Source: GCA-2718815 sp963578105
GTDB lineage: Bacteria; Planctomycetota; Planctomycetia; Pirellulales; Pirellulaceae
Length of the DNA: 64,000 nt
NCBI GenBank assembly: GCA_963578105.1
Contig: CAUZBP010000016.1
Coordinates: 9,769 to 73,768, forward strand
Direction: 5' to 3'
Positions 26,498-35,721 of the stretch are shown in pieces. The notes under the pieces are model-generated. The model worked only from the letters and a program-made list of their open reading frames with translations. It made no database searches and was not told the DNA's origin. Positions within the stretch are counted from its first letter, which is position 1, and each line of letters begins with the position of its first letter. The position numbers and the translations under genes are program-made.

Positions 26498-28300
26498 CAG
26501 GGATTCAAGTTCCTCGACCAGATTTTCAAAATGGTGCAACGCAGTTTCAACGGGTTCCGGTTGCTCCATATCGACTCCGGCTCCACGAAGTAGATCGAGT
26601 GGATCTTGGGAACACCCTCCCTGCAAAAATTTTAAGTAATCCCTCAACTCCTCTTCACCACCCATTAACACCCGTTGGCTCAAGGCGATTGCGGCCGACA
26701 TGCCGGTGGCATATTTGTAAACGTAGAATGCGCGATAGAAGTGGGGTATGCGCAAGCATTCGATTGCCAGTGTTTCGTCGTAGGCGAAATCCGGACCGAA
26801 ATAGTCCTGTAACAATTTTTGGTAGGTCTCTTTTAAAGCCTGGACCGTTAGCGGCTCGCCCTGTTCTGCCATGTCATGTGTGATCTTCTCGAATTCAGCA
26901 AACATCGTTTGGCGAATGATCGTACCCCGCATGTCGTCGATCGCTCGATTTACCAAATAGGCTCGCTGCTTCTCGTCCTGTACGTTTTGAAGCAGGTGTG
27001 CACTCAGCAATTCTTCATTGAACGTACTGGCAACTTCCGCTACGAAGATCTTGTATTGATAATACTGGAATGGCTGGTGCCGGGACGAATAGAAACTGTG
27101 CATCGAATGCCCCGCTTCGTGGGCCAGGGTAAAAACATCGTTAAATACCGTGGGTTGATAATTCATCATGATGTAGGGTTCGCCGTCATAGGAACCGGCA
27201 CTGAATGCCCCAGCCTGCTTACCCACATTGGGATAACGGTCACACCAGCGGCCGAGCAATCCCTCCTGTAACACTTCGCAGTACTCACTGCCCAGCGGTT
27301 GCAGGGACGAAATCGTCAATTCGACTGCCTGGTCCCAATCCCGCTCGATCTCGAGATCACGAAGAATGGGAACGTAGGTGTCATATTGATGAACTTCGTC
27401 GAGCTCCATTTTTCGTCGGCGCAGATCATAGAAACGATGCACGGCAGGCAAATGTTTGCGGACGGTGGAGATCAAGTTATCGTACACGGAAAGCGGAACA
27501 TTATCGGGAAACAGTGAGGCCGCCAGAGCACTGTCATAACCACGCACGCGTGCATAGTAGACGTCCTTCTGGATTGATCCGCTGAATGCCGCAGCCAAGG
27601 TGTTCTCATGAGCTTCGAATTGTTGATAGTACTGGTGAAAAGCAGTTTTACGTACTTCGCGCTGAGGAGAATTCAACAATTGCATGAAGGTCGAATTGCC
27701 CAACTCAACCTGCTCACCCTTTTCATTTTCAACCAATCCAAACTTGAGATCTACATTGTGCAACTGTTCAAAAACCTTGCCGGAAGCCTGGGCCATTTCA
27801 CCCTGCATTGCCAACAGGCGTTCCTCCCTGCCAGTCAAAGTGTATGGTTTGAATCGCAGAATGCGTTCTAACACCAGTCGATAAGGAACCAGCGCTTGGT
27901 GGTCGAAAAACTCCGCCATCCGGTCGTCTTTAATCGACGTTATTTCTGGTCGGATAAAACTTGCCGCCTCAGCCGCCCGAGTTGCTAGATTCGTAAATCG
28001 ACCATTCATCCTCTGATAGACGTCGTTCCCTTGATCTTCTGTCGCTTTCAACAGGGCATAGTAGGCAAGCCTTTCGCTCAGGCGGTCGAGTTCCAAATCG
28101 AAAGCCAGGCAAGCTGCCAACACCTCGGCACCATCACACAGGTGATCACGGAATTGATCAAACTCCGGAATTCTTGATTCCCAAAGTGTCATGTCCCGTT
28201 CCCAGGCCTCATCATCCAAATACAACCTGCCCAAATCCCAGGTGTCAGCCAGGGCCACTTCTTCTCGTGTGGGAATTCTTTGGACCTTGAGCGCGCTCAT
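26492..28300 (-). CDS. pepF: Oligoendopeptidase F
   Basis: A 602-residue M3 zinc metallopeptidase that cleaves short peptides in the cytoplasm. The zinc motif is TLAHEAGHSMHSFYSSRHQP, with the third ligand Glu in EVASTFNEELLS 27 residues later. The N-terminal helical lobe (DTWDLGRLYLDDEAWERDM) and the C-terminal FYVYKYATGMSAAIALSQ are standard for PepF. No signal peptide. Its stop overlaps the DUF1338 stop by 6 bases. Role: turnover of peptides, possibly feeding amino acids to the neighbouring catabolic genes, although that link is only positional. Confidence 0.94.
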   Translation of the reverse strand: MSALKVQRIPTREEVALADTWDLGRLYLDDEAWERDMTLWESRIPEFDQFRDHLCDGAEVLAACLAFDLELDRLSERLAYYALLKATEDQGNDVYQRMNGRFTNLATRAAEAASFIRPEITSIKDDRMAEFFDHQALVPYRLVLERILRFKPYTLTGREERLLAMQGEMAQASGKVFEQLHNVDLKFGLVENEKGEQVELGNSTFMQLLNSPQREVRKTAFHQYYQQFEAHENTLAAAFSGSIQKDVYYARVRGYDSALAASLFPDNVPLSVYDNLISTVRKHLPAVHRFYDLRRRKMELDEVHQYDTYVPILRDLEIERDWDQAVELTISSLQPLGSEYCEVLQEGLLGRWCDRYPNVGKQAGAFSAGSYDGEPYIMMNYQPTVFNDVFTLAHEAGHSMHSFYSSRHQPFQYYQYKIFVAEVASTFNEELLSAHLLQNVQDEKQRAYLVNRAIDDMRGTIIRQTMFAEFEKITHDMAEQGEPLTVQALKETYQKLLQDYFGPDFAYDETLAIECLRIPHFYRAFYVYKYATGMSAAIALSQRVLMGGEEELRDYLKFLQGGCSQDPLDLLRGAGVDMEQPEPVETALHHFENLVEELESLL

Positions 28301-28525
28301 CGTCTTTTTACTCCTACGTCAAACAATGCCAGCAAAACAAGTTAGGGCTTGTCTCGATGTCGGACAAGTCACGCTAACCGGTAATTTCTTACAAGCGGGT
28401 CAAAAAAAGTGGTGCCTTATCTGCTTTTTGGGGTGCCAATTGCGTCAGAAATCTATAAATTTAAGTGTTAGTGGGGCTCGCCCCTTGAAAGTAAAACCAC
28501 CCGTAAACCTTTGCTATTATTCACT

Positions 28526-29305
28526 ATGTGTCTCTTGGCGATCCAGTATCAGCTCGTTCCCGAAGCTCCTGTCCTAGTTGCCGCCAATCGCGAGGAATAC
28601 TACGACCGAAAGTCGCAGACTCCGACCATTCAATCCGGGAAACCCCGCGTTCTGGGCGGCGTGGACCTGATTGCAGGGGGTACCTGGCTTGGTGTCAACC
28701 AGCATGGTCTGTTAATCGCGGCCTGTAATCGCAAAAAAATGTTTCCTCCGACAGCTCCCCTTTCCCGAGGAGTTCTGTGCCGTGAACTGCTGAAGTGCAG
28801 TTCGGCTCAAGAGGCGGCCAATTTGGCCATCGACGAGCTGTCGGCGGGTGAATATGACGGGGTGAACTATGCTTGTGCCGACGCTCAAAGTGGACATGTC
28901 GTCCATGGCGGAGATAACTTGGAAATCGTCGATTTGGAAGAAGGTCTGAATATCATTGCGAATCGGAACCTCAACGATGCCCACGACGAACGGGTTCAGT
29001 TGACTCGGCGGCTTCTGACCCTCCAGCAACTCGATTCGCCAGTTAAATTTTTGGCCATTGCCAGCAAAGTCTTCGCCCGCGGCCCTGCACCCCCTGGCCG
29101 ACCGAGTGTCATCTTGCGTGGTCCGGAAAAAGGCACGGTCAGTTCGACATTGATCTCATTGGGTGCCAAGCCTCGCGACGCGATTTATCAATATGCCCCG
29201 GGTCCTCCCGATCAGTACAAGTACGAGGACTACAGTCCGTTGCTGCGAGATATCCTCAGTCGGGGGCTACGCGAAGCTTATCAAAAGCAAATCACCAAGA
29301 GCTGA
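28526..29305 (+). CDS. NRDE (TANGO2) family protein
   Basis: A 259-residue protein of the NRDE/TANGO2 family. The ATG at 28526 gives MCLLAIQYQ, with the Cys2 that is conserved at the start of this family. An upstream TTG would bury it. The signature ANREEYYDR, the NRDE-like motif, appears near residue 24, then GGTWLGVNQHGL and the VSSTLISLG region near the end. The fold is an N-terminal nucleophile hydrolase. The biochemical role in bacteria is unclear; the eukaryotic protein is tied to Golgi organisation and lipid or haem handling. It is a single gene on its strand. Confidence 0.85.
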   Translation: MCLLAIQYQLVPEAPVLVAANREEYYDRKSQTPTIQSGKPRVLGGVDLIAGGTWLGVNQHGLLIAACNRKKMFPPTAPLSRGVLCRELLKCSSAQEAANLAIDELSAGEYDGVNYACADAQSGHVVHGGDNLEIVDLEEGLNIIANRNLNDAHDERVQLTRRLLTLQQLDSPVKFLAIASKVFARGPAPPGRPSVILRGPEKGTVSSTLISLGAKPRDAIYQYAPGPPDQYKYEDYSPLLRDILSRGLREAYQKQITKS

Positions 29306-29432
29306 CCGCCGGGTTCGGGACCTGACGACACAGGAGAGCCGGAAGATATCTGATGTCGGCTCCCAGGGTCAGTAGACAAGTGCTTCCCGTTGCATCATTT
29401 GGGTCCTGGCGCACGATGCCACCACTTGCTGA

Positions 29433-30137
29433 TCAAGCCACACGGCGTGGTGTTCGCCTGAACTCGTAGAGCAACGTGTTGCCACGTTTGGCGACCTGTG
29501 CAGCAGTTCCCATTTTCCGGTAGCAGTAGGCAATTCTCTGCGCCACCCCACGATCGATGTTCAACGCTTGAGCCAGCTTTGCCGTATCAAAGCGTCGCGG
29601 GAGACGCGCCGGAGCAAGCTTTCGCAAATCTTGGGCCTTGTGCAGTCGATAGCTACCATGAATTTTCAACAGTTTCTGGTCCTCGATCTCATAATCTCTG
29701 GTACTCCAGCGACGCCGGCGGCCATGGCCCGGATAGCGCCACTCTTCGATGTCCACCAGCACGATCTCCAGCCACAAGTTGGGATGAGGAAACACACTGG
29801 TGAAATAGACCAATTCTTCAAAAATATCAATCAGGCGCCCGCGCTTGGGACTCTTTCTGCGACGGAGGACCGGTCCCGCCGCTCGTTGTTGCTGCACCAA
29901 CTGCTTGCTAACCACCAGGGGCTTGACGACCAAAAGCTCGTGTTCGGTGACGAGATCAAGTACCTTGTCACGAATAGCGGACAAACCGCCGTGTTGAATT
30001 TCGATCAGGCGTCCTGCAGCTATCGCGTCAATTCGATATTGGCCAATGCGGACTTCAGTCTGATCGGCAGCGTCGGCATACTGCAATTTCAGCTGGCGGT
30101 GAAGCGACGTTTCCAACGTTCTATGTCCTGCAAACAA
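29433..30137 (-). CDS. Hypothetical protein, possible PD-(D/E)xK nuclease fold
   Basis: A protein of 227-234 residues. Residues 30-55 read RIGQYRIDAIAAGRLIEIQ then HGGLSAIRDKV. An Asp, eight residues, then Glu-x-Gln on a beta strand, followed by a helix, resemble a PD-(D/E)xK nuclease core in which the last Lys is Gln. The C-terminal FDTAKLAQALNIDRGVAQRIAYCYRKMG looks like a winged-helix DNA-binding segment. The middle is basic (RRRKSPKRGR). No known family is assigned. A TTG at 30116 with AGGA nine bases upstream is a better start than the one at 30137. It lies about 80 bases downstream of pyrE on the same strand. Confidence 0.6.
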   Translation of the reverse strand: MFAGHRTLETSLHRQLKLQYADAADQTEVRIGQYRIDAIAAGRLIEIQHGGLSAIRDKVLDLVTEHELLVVKPLVVSKQLVQQQRAAGPVLRRRKSPKRGRLIDIFEELVYFTSVFPHPNLWLEIVLVDIEEWRYPGHGRRRRWSTRDYEIEDQKLLKIHGSYRLHKAQDLRKLAPARLPRRFDTAKLAQALNIDRGVAQRIAYCYRKMGTAAQVAKRGNTLLYEFRRTPRRVA

Positions 30138-30215
30138 GTTGACAGACTCGGAAGGCCATCAGAGGTTGCCCTTTTCACCACAGACCGTCCCATCAAGTCG
30201 CAAAGTGACCAATCT

Positions 30216-30770
30216 TTACGAAGGATTTGGTTCGATACCAAAGTCTCGTATGGTTAATAAAGTCTGTAATGCATAGCCCCGATCCGCAAAGATCTGAGCA
30301 GCGCCTTCCAGCCGATCCACAACGGCAACCACACCGACAACTTTCAACCCAAAGGCTTCGACTCGTTCGATCGCCTTCAGTGAACTTCCTCCGGTGGTAA
30401 CAACATCTTCGACAACAACCGCGGTTAAGCCCGGTGCGATGGGACCTTCGACATCGTTTCCTTTGCCATGAGACTTTGTCTCTTTCCTGACAATAAACCC
30501 CTTGAGAGACTGGCCCCGGTGAGCCGCAGTCGTGATCACGGCGGCAGAAATTGGGTCGGCACCGATCGCCATTCCACCAACGGCATCCGGCAGATTGTCG
30601 CCCCACATCTCAAGAATCCCTTCCGCAATCTGTTTGGCGCCAGCCGAATCCAACGTCACTTTCCGACAGTCCAGGTAGTAACTCGATTTTTTTCCCGAAG
30701 CCAACGTGAATTCGCCTCGCTCTAACCCATGTTCACGAATCAACGCCAGCAGTGCTTCGCGATCGTACAT
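30216..30770 (-). CDS. pyrE: Orotate phosphoribosyltransferase
   Basis: Makes orotidine 5'-phosphate from orotate and PRPP in pyrimidine synthesis. The 184-residue protein has the PRPP-binding motif VVVEDVVTTGGSSL, the flexible-loop region IVRKETKSHGKGNDVEG with the catalytic Lys residues, and GGMAIGADPISAAV. The ATG at 30770 (MYDREALLALI) is chosen because GGAGGAG lies just upstream; an earlier GTG would translate through that site. No other pyr genes are nearby. Confidence 0.93.
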   Translation of the reverse strand: MYDREALLALIREHGLERGEFTLASGKKSSYYLDCRKVTLDSAGAKQIAEGILEMWGDNLPDAVGGMAIGADPISAAVITTAAHRGQSLKGFIVRKETKSHGKGNDVEGPIAPGLTAVVVEDVVTTGGSSLKAIERVEAFGLKVVGVVAVVDRLEGAAQIFADRGYALQTLLTIRDFGIEPNPS

Positions 30771-30840
30771 TGCAACAGCTCCTCCTGCCGCCACTTATAT
30801 CACGCCGATGACGATCAAGGAAGTAATGAAGAGGGCGAGA

Positions 30841-32097
30841 CTATTGGGAAAAAAGACTCGAGCGGGAAACCTCAAGTTTAGAGCCCAGAGAGGACATAGG
30901 AGCGGTACCCGAAGTCGATGACGAATTGTCCACGATCGCCAGTTTTGAACCCTCAGAGAGTATCGAAAAAATATCCGTCATGTCTTTGGCGGTAACCATG
31001 ATACAACCCTTGCGGTTTCCGGACGACGGCGCAGCGTGGATCACCAAGTTATCCGATAGCCCCAGAGAAACAGTGCCGTAGGGATTGGACGAATCGCCTG
31101 CCGGCACAACTTCTCCGTCCAAACCGACAAACAAACGGCCTTGCTGACTCTTGTCGACCACTTGATAGTGGCCGGGAGCAGGAAAGGGGTCTTGTCCGAT
31201 TTGAATGGGAAATCGGCCAGCATAATACCTGCCCAAAAACAAAGTTGCTTCGCGCCGTTTCAGGTCAACCTCGGCTGTAAACTGGCCATGCACGACTTTG
31301 ATCTCCTGTCCGGGTACAAGCTGATTGAGGTCAGGGATGCCATTCACATTGGCCAAAAATTGCCAGGGCACATCGAAGTTCTGAGCAATCTGTTCCAATG
31401 TTTCACCGGGTTGTATCTGGTATGGTGGCTGCAAGGTGTGTTCACGAGAATAAATCACTGCACCCGCTAGCTGGTCGAGCATCTCAATGAGCTGCGTTTC
31501 CTGGCCGGTTGTTAGACCGGGACTGCCGTACCACATGGAGAGCGCAAATAATGCGTCCGCCAGCCGGTTTTCGGCAAGGTGGCCCTCAACAACACGCCAG
31601 TCGGCAGCAAAGGCATCGTGAACGACAGGCACCGGTTCTTCAGTCGGTGGACTCGTTACAGTCGTGTTGACTGGGATTTCGGCTGCATTTGAATCCTTTT
31701 CACCGGAAGCCGTTCTGTTCTGGGAAAAAGTTCCCAACGTCGTAGAATTTTCCACCTGGGTCTGCTCCAACTCGTTCGTTTTGGCAACCCCAAGTCCCAC
31801 GGTCCCTATTGATAGATGCTCAGAAGGGTCGGTGCCATCCGTCGTTGCCTTGGAGATCTCGACCTGAGGCAGCCCGGGCAAAGACGGCTGTAAATTTTCC
31901 GTGGAAATTTGAGTCGGGACTGTGACCGCGGGAGGTGTTGATTCCGGGATCCCGGACTGAATTTCTGTGGCTGACCATGGCGCCTCGTAAGGAGCCTTGG
32001 ACAAAGTCACCCCGGGAGGCCGATTGAGCATTACGTAGACACCGTATCCGGCAGCCAGCATGACCGCAATCACAAAGCCATTTTTGAGCGAACTCAC
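30841..32097 (-). CDS. LysM and L,D-transpeptidase (YkuD) domain protein
   Basis: About 418 residues. The N-terminus has one membrane helix (NGFVIAVMLAAGYGVYVML), then a long Pro/Thr/Ser-rich linker. A LysM domain follows (YQIQPGETLEQIAQNFDVPW to QLVPGQEIKVV). The C-terminal YkuD domain ends in LVIHAAPSSGNRKGCIMV with the catalytic Cys. The usual HGT..SHGC reads HAA..RKGC, so the His and Cys stay but the SHGC triplet is altered. It would cross-link or anchor to peptidoglycan in the periplasm. The GTG at 32097 has a perfect AAGGAGG six bases upstream, so it is preferred to the longer frame. Confidence 0.87.
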   Translation of the reverse strand: MSSLKNGFVIAVMLAAGYGVYVMLNRPPGVTLSKAPYEAPWSATEIQSGIPESTPPAVTVPTQISTENLQPSLPGLPQVEISKATTDGTDPSEHLSIGTVGLGVAKTNELEQTQVENSTTLGTFSQNRTASGEKDSNAAEIPVNTTVTSPPTEEPVPVVHDAFAADWRVVEGHLAENRLADALFALSMWYGSPGLTTGQETQLIEMLDQLAGAVIYSREHTLQPPYQIQPGETLEQIAQNFDVPWQFLANVNGIPDLNQLVPGQEIKVVHGQFTAEVDLKRREATLFLGRYYAGRFPIQIGQDPFPAPGHYQVVDKSQQGRLFVGLDGEVVPAGDSSNPYGTVSLGLSDNLVIHAAPSSGNRKGCIMVTAKDMTDIFSILSEGSKLAIVDNSSSTSGTAPMSSLGSKLEVSRSSLFSQ

Positions 32098-32328
32098 TTT
32101 CGTCCTCCTTGACGAAATTACACCCACTGAAACGTGGCAGAACACCACCAAAATCTGAGTAGAATGATGCGTGCCACGGAGAAACTCGACGGCGGGCAGA
32201 ATCCTAGGAAAAATTTTACCCGATGGCTAGGCCAGAATCCTTCCCGGCCGTTGTAGCTAGCGACGAGCAACGTTGTGGAAAAATCGGTGGAACGAAGCGA
32301 TCCCAATCCCCGGAGTCGACGCCCCATA

Positions 32329-33645
32329 CTACTCATCTGCTTCCCTCAACAAGGTCCGGATTTTCTCCAACCGTTGGATCAATTCGACTTCGAAACCACG
32401 CTGCACTGGTCGATAGTACTCGCGATCAATGCCCAGATACTCCTGCGACACAACACCTTCCTCGCTATCATGCGAGTATTGATAGCCTTGGCCGTGCCCC
32501 AACCGCTGGGCTCCCCCATAATGCGCATCTCGCAAGTGACGAGGAACCGGGGCGATTCTCCCCGACCGAATGTCGTGACGGGCCTCACCGATCGCAATCG
32601 TGGCCGCATTCGACTTTGGAGCACATGCCAGATAGGTCACCGCCTGAGCTAAATTCAGCTGACATTCCGGTAAACCCACGAATTCGCAAGCTTGCATCGT
32701 AGCCACTGCCAAGCAGAGAGCCTGGGGGTCCGCATTGCCAATGTCCTCGCTGGCCAGAATTACCAGGCGACGCGTCAAAAAACGAATATCCTCACCGCCC
32801 TCGAGCATGCGTGCCAACCAGTACAGCGCAGCATCCGGATCGCTTCCTCGCAAACTCTTGATCAAGGCGCTGGCCGAGTCGTAATGAGCATCTCCATCAG
32901 CATCGTAGTTCATCGCCTTGCGTTGTACGGACTCTTGTGCCAACTCCAAGGTGTAGGTGACCGGGGGGGAACTGGATAGAACTCCCACTTCGAGCCCCGC
33001 CAGCGCGCGTCTTGCGTCTCCGTCGCATACCTCCGCCAGGAATTGTAAAGCATCCTCGGTAATGGAAACCTCGTAGCTTCCCAGTCCACGTTCCCGGTCC
33101 GTCGCTGCGCGCAACAACAAAACCTTGATGTCCTCCTCCGCCAAGGGCTCAAATTGAAAAATTCGACTGCGGCTGATCAACGGACTATTGACAGAAAAAA
33201 AGGGATTCGATGTGGTAGCACCCACTAGCATTACCACTCCATCTTCTACATCTGGCAGCAACACATCTTGTTGGGCCCGATTAAACCGATGAATTTCGTC
33301 AATGAACAGTAATGTCTTCTGTCCCCCGCTTGCCAGTTCGTCTCGGGCGTCGTTGAGTACAGCCCGGACATCTTTGACGCCGCTGGTAACCGCGTTCAAT
33401 TGGCAATATCGGCTGTGGCTTTCTGTAGCCAAAATTCTGGCCAAGGTCGTCTTGCCGCTACCTGGTGGGCCATACAGAATGACCGATCCTAGCCGGTCCG
33501 CTGTCAACAATCGTCGGAGCAGTTTCCCTTCCCCCAGCAAGTGCTGCTGTCCCAGAAACTCATCCAAACGACGGGGGCGCATACGAGCAGCCAGGGGTTG
33601 AGCCTGCTGCAGGTTCGCCGCCTCGGAAGCTTCAAACAGGGACAT
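32329..33645 (-). CDS. rarA: Replication-associated recombination protein A
   Basis: A 438-residue AAA+ ATPase of the RarA/MgsA/WRNIP1 family, acting at stalled replication forks. It has PRRLDEFLGQQHLLG, Walker A LYGPPGSGKTTLA, Walker B LLFIDEIHRFNRAQQD, sensor 1 VGATTSNPFF and the family-specific C-terminal tetramerisation domain (LVILASEDIGNADPQAL, then PVPRHLRDAHY). Full length. Start ATG at 33645. It is single on the minus strand. Confidence 0.94.
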   Translation of the reverse strand: MSLFEASEAANLQQAQPLAARMRPRRLDEFLGQQHLLGEGKLLRRLLTADRLGSVILYGPPGSGKTTLARILATESHSRYCQLNAVTSGVKDVRAVLNDARDELASGGQKTLLFIDEIHRFNRAQQDVLLPDVEDGVVMLVGATTSNPFFSVNSPLISRSRIFQFEPLAEEDIKVLLLRAATDRERGLGSYEVSITEDALQFLAEVCDGDARRALAGLEVGVLSSSPPVTYTLELAQESVQRKAMNYDADGDAHYDSASALIKSLRGSDPDAALYWLARMLEGGEDIRFLTRRLVILASEDIGNADPQALCLAVATMQACEFVGLPECQLNLAQAVTYLACAPKSNAATIAIGEARHDIRSGRIAPVPRHLRDAHYGGAQRLGHGQGYQYSHDSEEGVVSQEYLGIDREYYRPVQRGFEVELIQRLEKIRTLLREADE

Positions 33646-34123
33646 AATTCAATCGCTATTCGGTTGAGGTTGCTCGGCAACGCAACGGTTGACTGCAGGA
33701 CGAACAAATCGCTCGATGAAAAATACTGGACACCGCAAGCTGTGATTGCAAAATTGAAAACCTTCTGCTGGCTCACCGTCCAAAGTCGCTTCAGACGACC
33801 GGCTTTGTTATTCCCGGGCAGAAGACGAACTGCCTCCTGCAGGAATCAAAACAACTTCGTCCAGACGGCGACCGAAGCCGATGGACGAAATTGTGAACCA
33901 TCGAGGGGAGTTAGACCAGCATCCAAAATAAATTTTTTTAAAATCCGGCAAAGGGACCGGCAACTCCTGCGGCGCAGGCCTCAACTGAACGACAAAGCAA
34001 CGAACCGGACCCGGGAAATGCTCAAGTCTCTGCGGGATGCTTCAAGCTGACCGGACAAGGGGTCCGAAAAGTAAAACTGCCTTGAATGTCGCGTCTGATA
34101 GCACCTTCCACGGGTTGTCTCCC
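33646..34123. other. Intergenic interval, no supported gene
   Basis: About 480 bases between rarA and the CPBP protease, which are divergent. The frames are open in places but carry no ribosome site or domain. An upstream ATG at 34037 in frame with the protease is possible. Promoters for both genes should be here. Confidence 0.4.
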
Positions 34124-34906
34124 ATGAGCTCTCGAACACCTACCGCAGGAAAACGTGCCAGCATTGAAAGGAATGCTTGGTCGAGTTACGTTCTCGAGTC
34201 CCGACGACCCATGGTAAGCCTGGTGTTTGTCACTCCAATTTTGCTGATTTATGAAGTGGGGATTCTCTTGTTAGGTCCTCAGGCCATGCGCAACGGAGCC
34301 GACCTCTGGCTCCGCCACTTCCTGGATGCAACCGGCTTCGGCCAGTACTTCCTGTTGCCTCTGTTGACGGTCTTTGCACTGCTCGCCTGGCACCATTTGA
34401 CACACGAACCGTGGAAGTTCTCGCCCAGGCTGCTCGGCTTGATGTTGGCCGAGTCTGCCCTGTTCAGCCTGATCCTGCTGGGATTTGTACAGTTCCAGGG
34501 ACGAGTGATGGAGATGTCTCAGCTGACGGTAGCCATCCAGTCCGCGGAACAGCTGGCCTGGGCCACCAATTTGAAACAGGTTGTGGGTTACTTTGGTGCC
34601 GGAATCTATGAAGAACTGTTGTTCCGTTTGCTGCTGTTGCCGCTGCTCACCATTCTGATCCGGGGCCTGGGTGTCACCACCACAAAAAGTTTGGTGGCCG
34701 CGATTATTCTCAGCGGGCTGTTCTTTTCCGCAGCCCATTATCAGGTATTCACTTCTGTCGGAGATACTTTCGAATGGTTCAGCTTCACTTTCCGATTCGT
34801 AGCCGGGATTTTCTTCGCGCTCCTGTTTACTTATCGGGGGTTTGGCATCGCGGTCGGGACGCACACGCTCTACGACGTCCTCGTCGTGACGATCCGGGGG
34901 GGATAA
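34124..34906 (+). CDS. CPBP-family intramembrane protease
   Basis: About 260 residues with six to seven membrane helices. The catalytic Glu-Glu motif is GAGIYEELLFRLLLLPL, followed by the His in SGLFFSAAHYQ and the HTLYD motif near the end (VGTHTLYDVLVV). These are the CAAX prenyl-protease/Rce1-like signatures of the CPBP group, which in bacteria often cut membrane peptides or act in immunity to them. The ATG at 34124 is used; an in-frame ATG at 34037 adds 29 non-conserved residues. Neither has a clear ribosome site. The DUF2617 gene follows on the same strand after about 195 bases. Confidence 0.82.
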   Translation: MSSRTPTAGKRASIERNAWSSYVLESRRPMVSLVFVTPILLIYEVGILLLGPQAMRNGADLWLRHFLDATGFGQYFLLPLLTVFALLAWHHLTHEPWKFSPRLLGLMLAESALFSLILLGFVQFQGRVMEMSQLTVAIQSAEQLAWATNLKQVVGYFGAGIYEELLFRLLLLPLLTILIRGLGVTTTKSLVAAIILSGLFFSAAHYQVFTSVGDTFEWFSFTFRFVAGIFFALLFTYRGFGIAVGTHTLYDVLVVTIRGG

Positions 34907-35100
34907 GACGAAACCTTGTTGAAAGCAAATGCGTCTCGTTCTGAAAGTGACAACGGGAACACGTGCCTGGAGACGAGACGCTCTCGCCAGTAACTCACAA
35001 CTCAGATAGATCAACAACCTCACATTTGTCAAGATCTACATTGGAGGAATCTGCTGCTCGTTTTAACAGCTGTTTGTTGCGCGTCTCAAGTCAGCTTATA

Positions 35101-35721
35101 ATGAATCCTGGCGGATGCAACTTTTCCCACAACGACACTCTTATCGATTTAGAACATTTACCACCCAAGGAATTCAGGATCGTGCTTTCTGTTCGGCCAA
35201 AAGTTGCGGAGTTGTCATTTCAGGTTTACGGAAGAGCCCTGCATCCAGAACTGTTCGAGGTCTACCAGACTCGACAGGTTGAGCGGGGCGACTATTCGGC
35301 CAACATTGACATCACGAGTACGGGGCATGTCATCCGCTGGCGCTACGATGGAATCACTTTGACAGAGGTCGCGACCGCCGCTAATCATCCTCTTCCAAAG
35401 CGGCGACGGCTGATGGGACATCGCCTGGTGGGACAACGAAACGATCAGGTGGAGTGTCGAGGCGGTATCATTTACCGCGTTGACTTTCGGCTGGAACCAC
35501 TGGATCCGGAACTCTTCTGGTCTTTTCAAGAAGGCTTGATCCGCAATGACGAGCGTGATGGTTTGCTCTTCACATTCGAGTCAAGTGGTCGGCTTGCTTT
35601 AGGTGCCGTCAGCTACATTCATGTCGAGACACGGCAGCGCAGTATGCTGGTTCAAGCCTTTCACACATTCCCCGATGACTACGCCATTGTAAAAATCCAG
35701 TCGCACATACAGCTGCCCTAA
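35101..35721 (+). CDS. DUF2617 family protein
   Basis: About 206 residues. LSVRPKVAELSFQVYGRALHPELFE near the start and the later FPDDYAIVKIQS are what I associate with DUF2617, a family of unknown function seen in Planctomycetes and Actinobacteria. No signal peptide or membrane helix. The ATG at 35101 is preferred because residues encoded upstream look non-conserved. It overlaps the convergent hydrolase stop by 4 bases. Confidence 0.7.
   Translation: MNPGGCNFSHNDTLIDLEHLPPKEFRIVLSVRPKVAELSFQVYGRALHPELFEVYQTRQVERGDYSANIDITSTGHVIRWRYDGITLTEVATAANHPLPKRRRLMGHRLVGQRNDQVECRGGIIYRVDFRLEPLDPELFWSFQEGLIRNDERDGLLFTFESSGRLALGAVSYIHVETRQRSMLVQAFHTFPDDYAIVKIQSHIQLP

Noticed and set aside
34271..35032. 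A 253-residue Gln/Glu-rich minus-strand open frame
   Set aside because: It is antisense to the CPBP membrane protease and has the composition expected of a shadow of hydrophobic codons.
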